Source: CAYWBW01 sp964456745
Lineage (GTDB): Bacteria; Patescibacteriota; Gracilibacteria; GCA-2401425; JAJOLG01
NCBI GenBank assembly: GCA_964456745.1
Contig: CAYWBW010000001.1
Coordinates: 62,001 to 126,000 of the forward strand
Length of the DNA: 64,000 nt
Direction of reading: 5' to 3'
Every line of letters starts with the position of its first letter. The first letter of the stretch is position 1. Shown here piece after piece: positions 47,046-57,762 of the stretch. A model generated the notes under the pieces. The model was given only the letters and a program-made list of their open reading frames with translations. It made no database searches and had not been told where the DNA came from. A program made the translations under genes and the position numbers.

Positions 47046-47591
47046 TTAAGAAAGTTCAATAAGATATATATCTCACTGCTTATAAATCTTTAAACGAGTA
47101 TCGTCTTGTACTCAGTTCATCATATTACCTTTCCAGTACATTATATCATTGTATCATCAAGTTACATTTAGTTTTAAATAACAAAATCAAAATTCGAATC
47201 TCCTGCGTTCTCATAAATGATAAATCATAGTTGATTTTGTATTTTCTTCTCAGCTTGGTAGTCATAATTGTGCTTTTACTTCACCAAAAGTAGTACTTAT
47301 AGCTTCATTGCTTCGTAATTGAAGTACATCATATAGAAGTGGTCTAAGATCAAGATCATTTAATGCAAATAATGCTTCTCATCATAAAGGGTTAACTCAT
47401 ATTTTTGCTAATCTCTCTAGCGCTAATATAGAGGATTTAGGCAGTATGTCATTTAATTTACCACCCAATAAATCAAGCAGTGCTCATACATTTTGCTCTG
47501 TATCAGCAAGATTCACTGATTCTACAGGTCTTAGAATTATATCCTGATCTGTAATTCTTGAGTTATCTGGTGATTTTGTTAATTGTGTCAT
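47046..47591 (-). CDS. Unrecognised 181-aa protein
   Basis: MTQLTKSPDNSRITDQDIIL begins a soluble protein without hydrophobic segments. The first 90 residues are helical and Leu/Asp-rich (LADTEQNVGALLDLLGGKLN; LNDLDLRPLLYDVLQLRSNE). The rest is strand-like (RRRFEFGFCYLKLNVTGGYN). The gene is cotranscribed with and 34 bp downstream of the 195-aa gene. No family recognised. Confidence 0.55.
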
Positions 47592-47625
47592 TTGTATTTA
47601 GTTAGTTAATAAAATCAGTTGACGT

Positions 47626-48213
47626 TTAATTACGTCACTGCGAATTAGGTTTAGGTTGGCTAAAACATTGATATAATGGGTTGATATTGTCACCTGTTTG
47701 AAACATTATTCATGAAGACTCTATTTCAGTTTTATAATCGTAATAATAAGCAGAAAATAAACTTGCAAACATTGTTTTTCTTTCTAGCTCAATTCAATTA
47801 TATGCTGCACTGACCGATATTCTTGCATCACTAGTTTTATTTTCTGTTTTGGTATATTTTTCGACTGTTAATGTGATTGGAGAATTATCATTAAGTTCAG
47901 GATTTTTTTCTTTAATATCAAAATTAAATCTTGCTTTAGCATCAAAGACAGTCACTCTTATATAAGATCATTGTCATAAGTTTTCAAGTAATTTTTCCAA
48001 TTCATATCTACTCAGTCAATCTGTCCTTTTGTAAGTTGCATTATGTAAATGGTGATCAGGTGGATAAATTCAGCGACTTAGAATTTGATCCTTAACTCTA
48101 TTTGTAGCTGCTTCTACTTGAGCTTTGAAATCCATTCCTAGTAAAGGGTCAGGTACAAAATCTCATACCCTTTCTCATAATGTAACACTTTCATTTTTTG
48201 CTATTGTATTCAT
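47626..48213 (-). CDS. Unrecognised 195-aa protein, first of a two-gene operon
   Basis: MNTIAKNESVTLGERVGDFV, then LGMDFKAQVEAATNRVKDQI; later ITLTVEKYTKTENKTSDARI suggests a beta-rich half. It is soluble and has no recognised motif. It is divergent from the TrmB-like regulator at 48379 across a 165-bp AT-rich gap, so that regulator may control this operon (inference from layout). Confidence 0.55.
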
Positions 48214-48378
48214 ATTTTTTTATTAATTTATAAAATTTGCTTAATTGAAGATATATTTGATAATAGCATAATATTAATATAAATCAAACATTATGATTTA
48301 TTATGTTGATATAATGGCTTGTATTTAACTTTTAAAAGTGTTAAACTTAATTTAACAACATGTCATTAAAAACATAAG

Positions 48379-49200
48379 ATGCTAAACGAAACACTAAAAC
48401 TACTCGGCTTAAATGAAAATGAAATAAATATATATCTAACCTTGATTTCATTATGAAGTTCACCAGCTTCAGTGATTTGAAAAAGGGCTAATATAGAAAG
48501 AAGCCATGCAATTTATATTGCAAAAAGGCTTGTAAAAAAGTGATTTATCACATTTATAAATAAGAATAATAGCTTTATATATACTCCAGTTCATCCTGAT
48601 GATTTACTTAAAATTATTAATAATGAAAAAGAAAAAACCAATGAAAAGGAGATAAAATTAAATTGAATTATTTGAGAACTTAAAAATATGATAAATCCAA
48701 ATGCATCTTTGCCTAAAATTCAATTTTTTGAGTGAGTAGATTGAATGATAAATATTTATAAGGATATGATTAAAGAGAATAAAGATATTTATGACTGTAA
48801 TATGGTAGATAGAAGTTTTATGCATGAAGATGTTATAAATTATTGGGCAAATGAATATATGCCTCAAAGAGAAAAGATGACTAATCGTTCTTTTTCATTA
48901 TACAATAGACCAGCATGATATGATGAATATACCAAGTATGATAAAAAAGTGCGAAGAATAACTTTATTTTTGCCTCAGGAAGAATTTCCATTTAAATCAC
49001 AGATTTTAATATATTGAAAAAAAGTAGCTTTTTGCTCACTTGCAGCCAACGACTTAACAGGTGCAATAATCGAAAATGAATCTATTTGGGAAACACAATT
49101 TTCGCTTTTTCGTCTTGCATGGAATTATGCGAGAACATTGGATCAGAATAGAAAATTTAAAGATGTTAATATTTTTTTGAAAACTTGCGACAAAAAATAA
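48379..49200 (+). CDS. TrmB-family transcriptional regulator
   Basis: 273 aa. A winged helix-turn-helix opens the protein (LKLLGLNENEINIYLTLISL, then SPASVIGKRANIERSHAIYI and LVKKGFITFIN), the TrmB/BlaI-like layout. A coiled helix (IINNEKEKTNEKEIKL) leads to an effector-type domain with PKIQFFEGVDGMINIYKDMI, as in TrmB-like regulators whose C-terminal half resembles phospholipase-D-like folds. A TATAAT box lies at 48310. Likely target is the divergent two-gene operon. Confidence 0.75.
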
Positions 49201-49310
49201 ATATAAGTACTTTAGAATTTAAAAATTGAGATTTATTTACAAAAATCAGCACAAACAAAAAATGATTTAATCTAGTATATTAGTAACATTGATTATTATT
49301 CTTAATAATT

Positions 49311-49346
49311 GAGCAGTTGGATTCCTCGCAAAGCTCGGAACGACGG
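49311..49346. repeat. REP-like element, copy B
   Basis: GAGCAGTTGGATTCCTCGCA followed by AAGCTCGGAACGACGG. It closely resembles the 57648 copy. It sits between the TrmB stop and the stop of the convergent 3-dehydroquinate synthase gene, followed by a T-run, so it may serve as terminator. Confidence 0.75.
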
Positions 49347-49352
49347 TTTTTT

Positions 49353-50357
49353 TTAATTCTCACTTATAGTCTCTTTTACAGCTTGTCAAAAGTGAGTTCA
49401 TCATTCTTGAAAATAAGACAAAACCTCGTCTCATATTTTCATATGAGTAATTGAAATAGGTTTTCATTTAGGAGAAGTTAGTCTTATTGTTTCTGCATTT
49501 TGCATAAGAAGTCCAACTTTTTTTCATTTTGCGCTTTCTGCTTCAATTTCAATCATTGGTCTAATTTCAATTTTATTTCTTCAAAGGATTGCGTGCATTG
49601 TATTTCATTTTTCATTTATTGTAAGAACATCGTCTCATGCTTTTAATTCGGATAAATATTTTGTTTTATTTCATGGAAGAAGACAGTAAGCGTGTACTGC
49701 TCAAGCATTTACTCTAAATGGTCGAGGATCACAATATGGTGATGGTACGTTTTCATTATGTACTAAAAAGAAAGCAGATGATGTGTTTCATATAAGCATT
49801 CATCTTCATGGTTCAAGCAAATTTCATGTATCTAAACAGCATCTGTCACACATTCATGTTTGTTTGATTTTAGTAATTTTTACAATTTCTAGTTCTATGT
49901 TAGGTTCATTTATTTTTCTGATATATTCTCACATTTTTTTTATTTCAGATAAATTTGTAGTATCTAACAGGATTCAATCACTTCATTTTTCCATTGTTTG
50001 AAAAGCTAAAATTCACTGATCTGATGAAAAAACCTCTTGTATAAGATTTGTAGTTTTAGAAATTAGGTTTTCGAGAGGTATGATAGTCCAGTCGCTATTT
50101 TGCACAATAACAGGGATTTTTCATCAAAATTTAATCACATCTTCTTCCTTTTCTTTTGAGGTGATTTTAACAATTTCAAAATCTTTTCCGATATTTAAAT
50201 CTGCTCAAGATGTTGATATGATTTTCATCATTCAGTACTGCTTCACTCTACTAACATGTTTTTCATCAACAAAAACAGCATCAGCTCATGCTTCTAGTGC
50301 AGTTGTTACTACGGCTTTGTCTCATGATGAAGATTTTACCCAGAATATTTTTTTCAT
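49353..50357 (-). CDS. 3-dehydroquinate synthase, type II (archaeal-type)
   Basis: 334 aa, matching the AroB'/DHQS II family (PF01959) that makes 3-dehydroquinate from amino-sugar precursors in archaea. Diagnostic segments are MLIGNTSSAFFLVHNE, NVPSPYCDPRPFRVNAGAVH and SELKAGDDVLTI. The N-terminal part (MKKIFWVKSSSGDKAVVTTA) is the catalytic half. Glycines in the motifs are mostly TGA. No other shikimate gene is in the window. It lies 111 bp after rpsB, on the same strand. Confidence 0.88.
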
Positions 50358-50468
50358 TATAATGTTGTTATTTATAAAAAAATACTATTGATCAATTGAC
50401 AAAAATATAACATAAAATTTAAAATTACGATTTATAAATATATAATTTATTAATTTTAAATTAATATT

Positions 50469-51227
50469 CTATTTTTTCATTTTTACTACACCTGCAGATG
50501 CATTTTCTTTTTTCTCAGGTTGAGAAGCTGATTTTTTTCCATTTTTATTATTAAGGATTGCTTCTTCAGAGAGTCATAATATATATTCAAGTGATTTAAG
50601 ACTATCATCATTTGCAGCAACTCAATAATCATAGAGATCAGGATTTGTATTTGAATCCATTATTCAAAATACTGTTATTCAGAGTGTATTTGCCTCAGTA
50701 AGTGCTATATGATCTCTTTTTCAATCAACAACAAAAACTGCATCAACCATTTTATTGGTTCATTCGAGTCATCACAAAGCTCTTTCTAGTTTTACTAATT
50801 CTTTTTTAAATTTTACTTGTTCTTTTTTTGTATATTTCTCAATTTCTCATGATTTAAACTGCTCTTTTAAACTTCGCATTAAAGCAATTCTTTGCTTTAT
50901 TGTTTGAAAATTTGTAAGCAATCAGCAAAACCACTTATGTGATACTATAGGCATTTGAGTAGTTTCATGAATGTTTAGAAGTAGTTCAGTGGTTTGAGCT
51001 TTTGTAGAAACAAATAATATGGTTTTTCATTCAGATGCAAATTCTCAAATTTTATTTAACATTTGAGCTAACATTTTTGCTGATTTTGCAAGATCAAAAA
51101 TATGAACTCAGTTTTTTGTTCAATATAAATGTTTTTTAATTTTAGGATTCCAAGCTGATTGTTTGTGTCAAAAATGGCATGTATTTACAAGCATTTCCCG
51201 TGGTGATATTTGAAGGTGTGTTGACAT
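50469..51227 (-). CDS. rpsB: 30S ribosomal protein S2
   Basis: 252 aa. Family blocks: PREMLVNTCHFGHKQSAWNP, PKIKKHLYGTKNGVHIFDL, ILFVSTKAQTTELL, and KMVDAVFVVDGKRDHIALTE ... GITVFGIMDSNTNPDLYDY. The C-terminal 25 residues are a Lys/Ala-rich tail. It follows rpsG by 24 bp; in most bacteria rpsB is next to tsf, which here is ~4.5 kb away on the same strand. Confidence 0.95.
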
Positions 51228-51251
51228 ATTTTCTTTTAAAATATTTATTAA

Positions 51252-51704
51252 TTATCTCATTTTGGCTAAATAAGCAAAAGCTTTATTGGCTTGAGCCATT
51301 TTGTGTACATCTTCTTTTTTCTTGAAAGCTTCTCATGTTTCATTTAATGCATCATTTATTTCAACAGCAAGCCTTTTAGCCATTGGTATTCATTTTTTCT
51401 TTCTTGCCGCAGTAAGCAACCATTTGATAGAAAGAAACAATTGTCTTTTTTCATTTACTGGAAATGGAACTTGATATACAGCTCATCAAACTCTTTTTGG
51501 TTTTATCTCTATGCTCGGAGTAACATTTAAAATAGCTTTTTTAAAAGCTTCTATCGGATTTTTATGTCATCTTAAAACTAATTCTTTAAAACAGTCTTTT
51601 AGAATTTTTCTTGCTACCGTTTTTTTACCTCAAATCATGAGACAATTAATAAACTTTTCTAGAGTAATATCTGATCAAGTAGGTATGTGTGTAAATAAAT
51701 TCAT
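51252..51704 (-). CDS. rpsG: 30S ribosomal protein S7
   Basis: 150 aa with the usual S7 blocks: EKFINCLMIGGKKTVARKIL, NPIEAFKKAILNVTPSIEIK, RVGGAVYQVPFPVNEKRQLF and KKKGIPMAKRLAVEINDALN. It begins 35 bp after rpsL, as in the str operon; fusA and tuf do not follow. Confidence 0.95.
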
Positions 51705-51739
51705 TTATATGTTAATCTAAATTTTAAGAATATTTTTAT

Positions 51740-52159
51740 TTAAGATTTTGGTTTTTTAGATCAGTATTTAGATCTTGATTGTTTTCTTCAGTCTACACCT
51801 TGCGTATCAAGTGTTCATCTAATTATATGATATCTAACTCAAGGTAAATCTTTTACTCTTCCTCATCTTATTAATACAACAGAGTGTTCTTGTAAGTTGT
51901 GTCATTCTCATGGAATGTAGGCAGTTACCTCCATTCAGTTTGTAAGACGTACTCTAGCAATTTTTCTTAAAGCAGAATTTGGTTTTTTTGGAGTAGCAGT
52001 TGTTACCCTTGTGCAAACTCATTTTTTAAATGGAGATCATCTTTTGATTTTCACAATTCTACTTTTAATAGAATTAAAGGCAACTTGCATGGCAGGAGAT
52101 TTACTCTTCTTGACTGATTGTTTCCTTCATTTTCTGATTAGCTGATTTACTGTAGGCAT
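51740..52159 (-). CDS. rpsL: 30S ribosomal protein S12
   Basis: 139 aa, starting MPTVNQLIRKGRK. The decoding-site blocks TTATPKKPNSALRKIARVRL and [20 protein letters not shown] are intact. The S12 C-terminal extension is Lys/Ser-rich (RKQSRSKYGSKKPKS). Most conserved glycines (GRK, [10 protein letters not shown]) are TGA codons, a strong check of the code. Confidence 0.96.
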
Positions 52160-52273
52160 ATAATTTTTTAAAAAAAAGCTAGGAAAGACTACTTAGCACA
52201 ATGATAAAGTCAAGAAAAATATTAATTAAAAATTTTCTAGCTAGTTTGAAGTGAATATCGTGTTAGAAATATC

Positions 52274-53515
52274 TTAGTAATTTGGCATGTACTTAAGGGG
52301 ATCAACTGTTTTTCATTTTACATGAAATTCAAAATGAAGATGTGGACCAGTTGTTAAAATTCAGGCTCAAAAACTTCATGGAAGACCTCATGATAATCAT
52401 ATAATATCTCATTTTAAGATGGTGTCTCATTGCTTAACATTTATTTTGCTTAAGTGACCATATACAGTTTGTTTATTGCCTTTATGAACAAGAATTACAT
52501 AAGAATAATCAAGTCAATTTGATTCAGTTTTTAAGACAAAAGAATTTGCTGCAGCTTTTACTTCAGTTCATTGATCTGCTTTAATATCAAGTCAGTTGTG
52601 GTTTATTCAAAAGCTTTCTTGGTAAGATTTGTCATTATAAAATGCAGTAATTCATTTTCATGGATCAGTAGGCCAAATAAAATCAGGTCATGTGTTAGAA
52701 AATTTTGAAACATCGTATGGATCTTGAGTACTGTCTCAAGAATCAAGATTTTCTTCCATTTTTTCAATTCTTTGGGTATATAGTTTTTGATTTTTTTGAG
52801 CATTTTTTATTTCTATAAGTGTAGATAGTATTTTCTTTTTATTTAACTCAATTTGTTTATTAAAATAATCCTCCTTTCATTTACTATGCTCTAATAGTGT
52901 GATTTTTGATTTTTTTATTTCAGAGATTTGAATTTCATTATTTTGAATATTAGTTTTTGCTCTTTTTATTGCAGATTTTCTTTTATTAATTCTTTCAATT
53001 TCTTCCTCATGTTCAATTTTTTTATTAGTTAAATTGGCAAGATTTAGTTTATCAATATCTAAAGAAAGAATATCTTGTTTTTCATTGTCTATTCATAAAA
53101 AAGAAAATAAAGTGTTCAAGATTTTATAATTTTTCCAAAAAGGAATTTGTTTTTCTTCTCTAAAATGATCTAAAGTAATTCTTTTGATTTTATTTTTTTC
53201 TATTTCTTCCAATTGTTCGACCTCAAAAGATTTTTCAGTTTCGGAAATAATATTGTCTTGGAGAAGCTTGATTTTTTCATTTAAAAGAGATCTGCTAACT
53301 TCTTTGCTTTTAATTAAATTATCAAGATATAAAATTTGACCAGATAAAGTTGTCATTTGCCCTTTCAGAGGAGTGATCTGTTTTTCAATATCTTTTATTT
53401 GTTTGTTTAAAGAATCAAGAGTGTGAATATTTGAATTTGCATAAACTAGATTAGTTATCAGGATTAGTGCTAATACTAAGCTTGAATAAATTTTGAATTT
53501 TAGATTTCAAAACAT
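52274..53515 (-). CDS. Exported M23 peptidase with coiled coil (EnvC/NlpD-like)
   Basis: 413 aa: signal peptide (IYSSLVLALILITNLVYA), a ~230-residue coiled coil (LDSLNKQIKDIEKQI; IEHEEEIERINKRKSAIKRA), then a zinc metallopeptidase domain with NHNGLDIKADQGTEVKAAA (HxxxD) and TTGPHLHFEFHVKG (HxH). Such proteins cut peptidoglycan peptides or activate amidases at division. The gene is divergent from the 53596 gene, which carries a possible lysozyme-like motif, so a cell-wall theme is plausible. Confidence 0.9.
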
Positions 53516-53595
53516 GCTTTATTAGTTTTTTAATTGATTTAAGGAGTTAAATTAGCTTTAATCTAACTAAGTTAAAAATAAGATTTTATTATATT

Positions 53596-54666
53596 ATGTC
53601 AATTCCTCATAGTTCAGAAACTTTAAAACAGGTGGTACCTAGCTGAAGGGAAGCGGATATAGAGTGACAAAAAAATAGAACTAAAAATTCTTTAGCTGAT
53701 TTGTTTTTATGAAAATGAGAACAGTCAAGTTTTCTTTGAAAATTGCTTAGATCTGCATTAGTTTCCTTGTTTTGAAAGGGTGATGTTGAGAAAGTTTATT
53801 GAAAAGCAGAGCGAGATTGAAATAATTATTATAGCACAAGGTGACAAGAAAGTGATAATAGCGTCGCAAATGAAAGTGTTAATGTGTGAGTTAGTATGAA
53901 TACTAGTGAGAAGATCTGATATGATTCTGAGACGTCAAGCGAGAATGTTAATTCTGATAGCGGTTATAAATATGCAATAAATAACATTTGAACATGGCCT
54001 GATAATAATGCTGTTGCATTGTCTGCTTTAAGTGCTTTAGCAGCTATTGAGAAAAATGAATGAAGATATGATTTGGTTGGAAGGGATGCAAAGTCAGATA
54101 TTTCATTTTGAAGATATCAGTTTAATACTTATTGAGAATTGCCAGCATTTTTAAAGTTCATAGAAGAGAATTCTTCAGGAGAAAAACTAGAGTTGGCAAA
54201 AGAGTTGAATTGAAAGATTACCAAAAGTGTGGAAAAAAACTGATCTAGTCGTGTAGACGTATTTGCATGAAATGATCTATTAATGACAAAACTTCGTCGT
54301 TTGGCTGTGTTGACAAAACATGATCAGGTAGAATATAAAACATCAATAATTTTAGAAACAGTTAGAGATATTCGTCCAAACTTAAAAGATAGAATTAGCC
54401 AGCATCCACAATTGAAAGAAATATTAACTTTTATATTAGATACTCAAAATTGGAGACCAGTAACATTGGAAGATGCTTATGATTATGCAGTAAATAATCC
54501 AAGTATTGATATTTTTGATGCATTAATAGAAGGAAGGAAAAGGTCTGTGAAAGAGCTTGATAAAATTTATGATCCTATTGAGTTTGGAAAAAAACAATAT
54601 ACAAGAGTGCAATTGCATAATATAAGGGGGAAAAAATTATTTCCTGAAAAGTTTTCAACTGTTTAG
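53596..54666 (+). CDS. 356-aa protein with lysozyme-like motif
   Basis: The N-terminal 110 residues are low-complexity and Ser/Asn-rich. Around residue 150, AALSALAAIEKNEGRYDLVG is followed by ISFGRYQFNTYGELPAFLKF: an E-x-x-G-xn-F-G-x-Y-Q-F pattern seen in lysozyme-like muramidases and phage lysins. The rest is helical (TKHDQVEYKTSIILETVRDI). No signal peptide is visible. The core SFGRYQF is shared with the C-terminus of the 20133 gene, making them distant relatives. Activity is not proven. An AT-rich 80-bp divergent promoter region lies upstream. Confidence 0.5.
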
Positions 54667-54734
54667 TCTTAGTTTAATTATATACCCTCTCTAAAGTTTT
54701 TCTAAGAATATCCCAATGGGGCAAAACTTGCTTT

Positions 54735-54858
54735 AAACAAAGCATCTGTCTTTGCGAGCAAAGCGAAGCAATCCATCTGCAATAATGTCTTTAACTGGCA
54801 TATGGATTGCTTCTTCACTTCATTTCATTACGTTCATCGCAAAGACGATCTGCTTAAA
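54735..54858. repeat. REP-like element, copy D (two-armed)
   Basis: CTTTGCGAGCAAAGCGAAGC-AATCCAT is answered about 25 bases later by ATGGATTGCTTC and, further on, CGCAAAGACGA. The two arms are reverse complements over AATCCAT/ATGGATT and TTTGCG/CGCAAA, a structure like paired REP units around a ~25-bp spacer. Confidence 0.75.
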
Positions 54859-55020
54859 AAATGAATACATTTGATAAATTAATTTGCATTTAAAATTAAT
54901 TATGTTATTTTGCTCGCAAATTAATAATATAGGATTATGAAGCGCCTGTTTACCAAGAGCCTGTTGAGGAAGTGAGTTAATTAATTAATGTTTATATCTT
55001 TAAGATAGTGTATTATTTCG

Positions 55021-55047
55021 TAGAGACAAAGCATTGCTTTGTCTCTA
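55021..55047. repeat. 27-bp perfect palindrome
   Basis: TAGAGACAAAGCA, one central T, and its exact reverse complement. It can form an 11-bp stem with a 5-base loop. No T-run follows, so a terminator is less likely than a site for a protein or a relic of the repeat family. Confidence 0.6.
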
Positions 55048-55170
55048 TGTGAGTGTTGAAAATAATTCTCAAAGTTTCATAAAATATTTAGGATATATGA
55101 CAATGTATACAAAAATTCTCCTTGACAAATTTGCATTAATGAATAAAATATGTTACTATAACAAAATAAA

Positions 55171-55662
55171 ATGTCTCACGAAACAGGTCCAAAACAAGAT
55201 CATTTAGACGTTGCTCTATCATGATTAAAAAAGGTTGATAAAAATAATATCGAATTAATATATGATTTCATAGATCAATTTTATGGTGAGTGAGGATATT
55301 TGGAAAATTTTATTCAACCTGATTATTCAAATGCAAATATAGTTAAAAATGTACTTGAAAGATTGGAAATTGTTAAAAGTAAAATTACTGTAATATTATT
55401 TGCAGAGTTGAATGTTATAACTGCTCAGGAGATTGATATTTATATAAGAAGTAAAAATTATGATTTTTTGTGAATGATTATTAGGAATAAGGATAAGGAA
55501 AATTCAGTAACAGCACCATGTGTTATATTGAGTTCAGGTGAATTAGAAGCTCTTAGTTCCTGATTTGGAAAAATTAGCGGTCCATGGTCCTTTCAGCCTA
55601 AGATTTCCAGATGATTGATTAGGAAATTACTTGGGTCAGTTGGAGTAAAATCAAAAAAATAA
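55171..55662 (+). CDS. Unrecognised 163-aa protein
   Basis: MSHETGPKQDHLDVALSGLK opens a soluble, helical protein with alternating hydrophobic residues (NVLERLEIVKSKITVILFAE; EIDIYIRSKNYDFLGMIIRN) and a basic tail (LIRKLLGSVGVKSKK). The ATG sits 10 bp after a TATAAC box without a Shine-Dalgarno site, so it may be leaderless. It is convergent with tsf. Function unknown. Confidence 0.5.
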
Positions 55663-55700
55663 TATGTGTATTATAAATCAATTTAGATAGGTGTATTTTC

Positions 55701-56474
55701 CTAAATCGCAATCCTCACAAATCCAACAATTCCAGCTCAATTATCTTGTGCAAAGCCTTCACAGGTTTTAGAATTATCTTTTACAAAAGCCTGGGTTTTT
55801 AGAGCATTTTCTTCTCTAAATTTCTTTTCTTTTCAAATAAGAATATTTCCGATTATTTGTTCTGGTTTTCATTCATTCTGAAGTTGTACAGTCCATATTT
55901 CTTTTTCTTTATCAATAAGAGAAGAGTCAACTTCGCTTGGATCTGTATAAGATGGACTCATCGCAGCTGCGTGCATTGCTATATCTTTTGCAATTTCCTC
56001 TGATCATCAAGTTAGTTGAACCACAACTCATATTTTTCAATTTGAATGAATATATGAACCACTTACTTCACTCTCTATTACTTGAATTTCTTCTACTTTA
56101 AGATTTTCTCAAATTTTTCAAATTAATCCTTTAATTTCATTTTCTGATTTTTCTGAAGCTGCGCTTATTCATGAAGATAAAGCTTCTGATAATATTGATT
56201 CAGCGAACTCTTTAATATTATCATTTTTTGCAACGAAGTCTGTTTCACATCATATTTTTAAAATTGCAGTTTTATTTCATTCAGTTTTTATGAAAACTCT
56301 TCATTCTCAAGTTTCTCTTCCAGATTTTTCTGCAGCTTTGCTTTCTCATTTTTTTCTAAGAACTTCAATTGCTTTGTCTTCATCTCATCAAGCTTCTTCT
56401 AAAGCCTTTTTACATGCCATCATTCACACTCATGTTCTTTTTCTTAAATCGTTTACCATTGAAGCAGTTATCAT
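55701..56474 (-). CDS. tsf: Elongation factor Ts
   Basis: 257 aa. MVNDLRKRTGVGMMACKKAL is the UBA-like start and CETDFVAKNDNIKEFAESIL is the TDFVAKN block that contacts EF-Tu. The C-terminal dimerisation-like segment is present (VKDNSKTCEGFAQDN). It restores EF-Tu-GTP. It is not adjacent to rpsB, contrary to most bacteria. Glycines are often TGA. Confidence 0.95.
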
Positions 56475-56619
56475 TGTATATTTGGTTATATAAATAAATC
56501 TTAAACGAGTTTATTTGTTTAAAGCGATATTTCAAGTAGAAGTTTGAATAATTTTTTATTTTGTTTGGAAATTTTAATAAAAAATGATAAACTTCTTAAC
56601 AACTATTAATTTAAAATAA

Positions 56620-57375
56620 TTGAAAAATCTTAAATCTATCTTGTGACTTCTTCTTAAAATCTTAAATGCAATTTTTGTTTGAATTACTATTTGCTTATTT
56701 TTAATAGTAATTTTTAAAAGGGAATGGTTTGAGTTATTTTTTGAATGGTTAAAAATATTTGTTGAATGACTTTGAGATTGGAATTATCTAATTGTATTTC
56801 TGATATCTATTATAGAATCTTTTCCTGTGCTTTGAGTAGTTGTGCCTGGTCAACAAGCGATGCTTATAGTGTGATGAGTAGCATGAAATATAAACTTAAT
56901 GCCAATAATAGTAAGTGCTTGAGTTTGAACTCTTATTTGAAATTATATTTGATTTTTACTTTGAAATATTTATTGAAAAGATTTTTTTAGAAAATATTGA
57001 AATTGGTTTTGAGTTTGAGAAACAGAGATGAAATATATTAAGAGTTCAGTAATAAAAAACGGGTGATGGTTTGTGATTTTTGGAAAATTCCACAATACAA
57101 CAAGAGCTTTTATTCCGTTTATAGTTTGATCAATGAAAATGGATAAATGAAAGTTTTGGATTTATAATTTTATAGGTTCAATTATATGGTCCACTGTTAT
57201 AATTCTTCTTTGAACTGTATTTGTTGAATATTACAAAGAAGTTTTGGATTATATTTGATATGTATTTACAGCTATTTTTATATGATGATGAATTTATATT
57301 TATTTCTTTAAAAGAGAGGGGTTTAAGCAATATATTAAAGATAAGGAGAAAGAGATTGAGGGGATGATAAGATAA
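56620..57375 (+). CDS. DedA-family membrane protein
   Basis: 251 aa with four or five hydrophobic segments and the DedA/SNARE-assoc core: LIVFLISIIESFPVLGVVVP, PGQQAMLIVGGVAG, then the amphipathic FGKFHNTTRAFIPFIVGSMK, which holds the family's F-x-R-x-x-P-F-x-G-S/A-x-x-M. DedA proteins act in envelope lipid handling and proton-motive force. The TTG at 56620 is the first start after an in-frame stop at 56617. It is the only gene between tsf and the HicB remnant. Confidence 0.82.
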
Positions 57376-57402
57376 TTTTAATTTAAAGTTTTTAATTTTT
57401 AA

Positions 57403-57636
57403 TTATGGATCTTGTTTTAGGCTTTTTTCTAATGCTCTTTCTACAAATTTATTCAGTGAAATGTTTTCTTTTACCGCACTTGCATAGGCTTGTTTGTGTA
57501 AATGTCATTTTATTCTTACGTTAAATATTCCTTTAAATTCTTTTTCAGGTTTTTTTCATAGTTTTTTGCATGAATCTATATAGTCTTCCACGCTTTGTTT
57601 AAATTCTTTTTCAAGATCTGCAACATTAATATTGTT
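57403..57636 (-). pseudogene. HicB-like antitoxin fragment, 5' end lost at a repeat
   Basis: The frame ends with KEFKGIFNVRIKGHLHKQAY and VKENISLNKFVERALEKSLK: the Arc/MetJ-like DNA-binding half of larger HicB proteins (FNVRI-xx-xLH-xxA... ISLNxFVExAL). The upstream part, a HicB RNase-H-like half, is missing: the frame hits a stop at 57637, 11 bp before REP copy C, and only ATT codons could serve as start. No HicA is adjacent. It reads as a truncated gene, possibly still giving a ~75-aa DNA-binding protein. Confidence 0.6.
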
Positions 57637-57647
57637 CTAAGTGACCT

Positions 57648-57681
57648 GAGCAGCTGGATTCCTCACAAGTTCGGAAAGACG
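57648..57681. repeat. REP-like element, copy C
   Basis: GAGCAGCTGGATTCCTCACA followed by AGTTCGGAAAGACGG, nearly the same as copy B (49311). It lies just upstream of the broken HicB gene. Confidence 0.75.
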
Positions 57682-57702
57682 GTCTTTTAGTTTATTTAAA
57701 AA

Positions 57703-57720
57703 TTAGTATAATTATACTAA
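57703..57720. promoter_or_regulatory. 18-bp perfect palindrome, possible operator
   Basis: TTAGTATAATTATACTAA, its own reverse complement, includes a TATAAT box and lies 43 bp before the methionine aminopeptidase start and beside the HicB remnant. It could be the old operator of that antitoxin or the promoter of map. Confidence 0.5.
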
Positions 57721-57762
57721 ATGTTTTATAAAAATTAATTATAACTTAATCAAAATATCATC

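Larger units (their letters stand above)
54667..55170. other. 504-bp gene-free stretch with repeat elements and a gene scrap
   Basis: It contains the REP-like copy D (54735-54858), a 27-bp palindrome (55021-55047) and, at 54937-54978, an unusually GC-rich snippet that reads YEAPVYQEPVEEVS before a stop, like the end of an acidic tail. No start or intact gene is seen. The remainder is AT-rich. Confidence 0.55.

Noticed and set aside
54937..54978. Possible tRNA or small RNA in the GC-rich snippet
   Set aside because: No cloverleaf pairing or CCA end; it reads as the end of an acidic protein tail and is recorded as a gene scrap instead.
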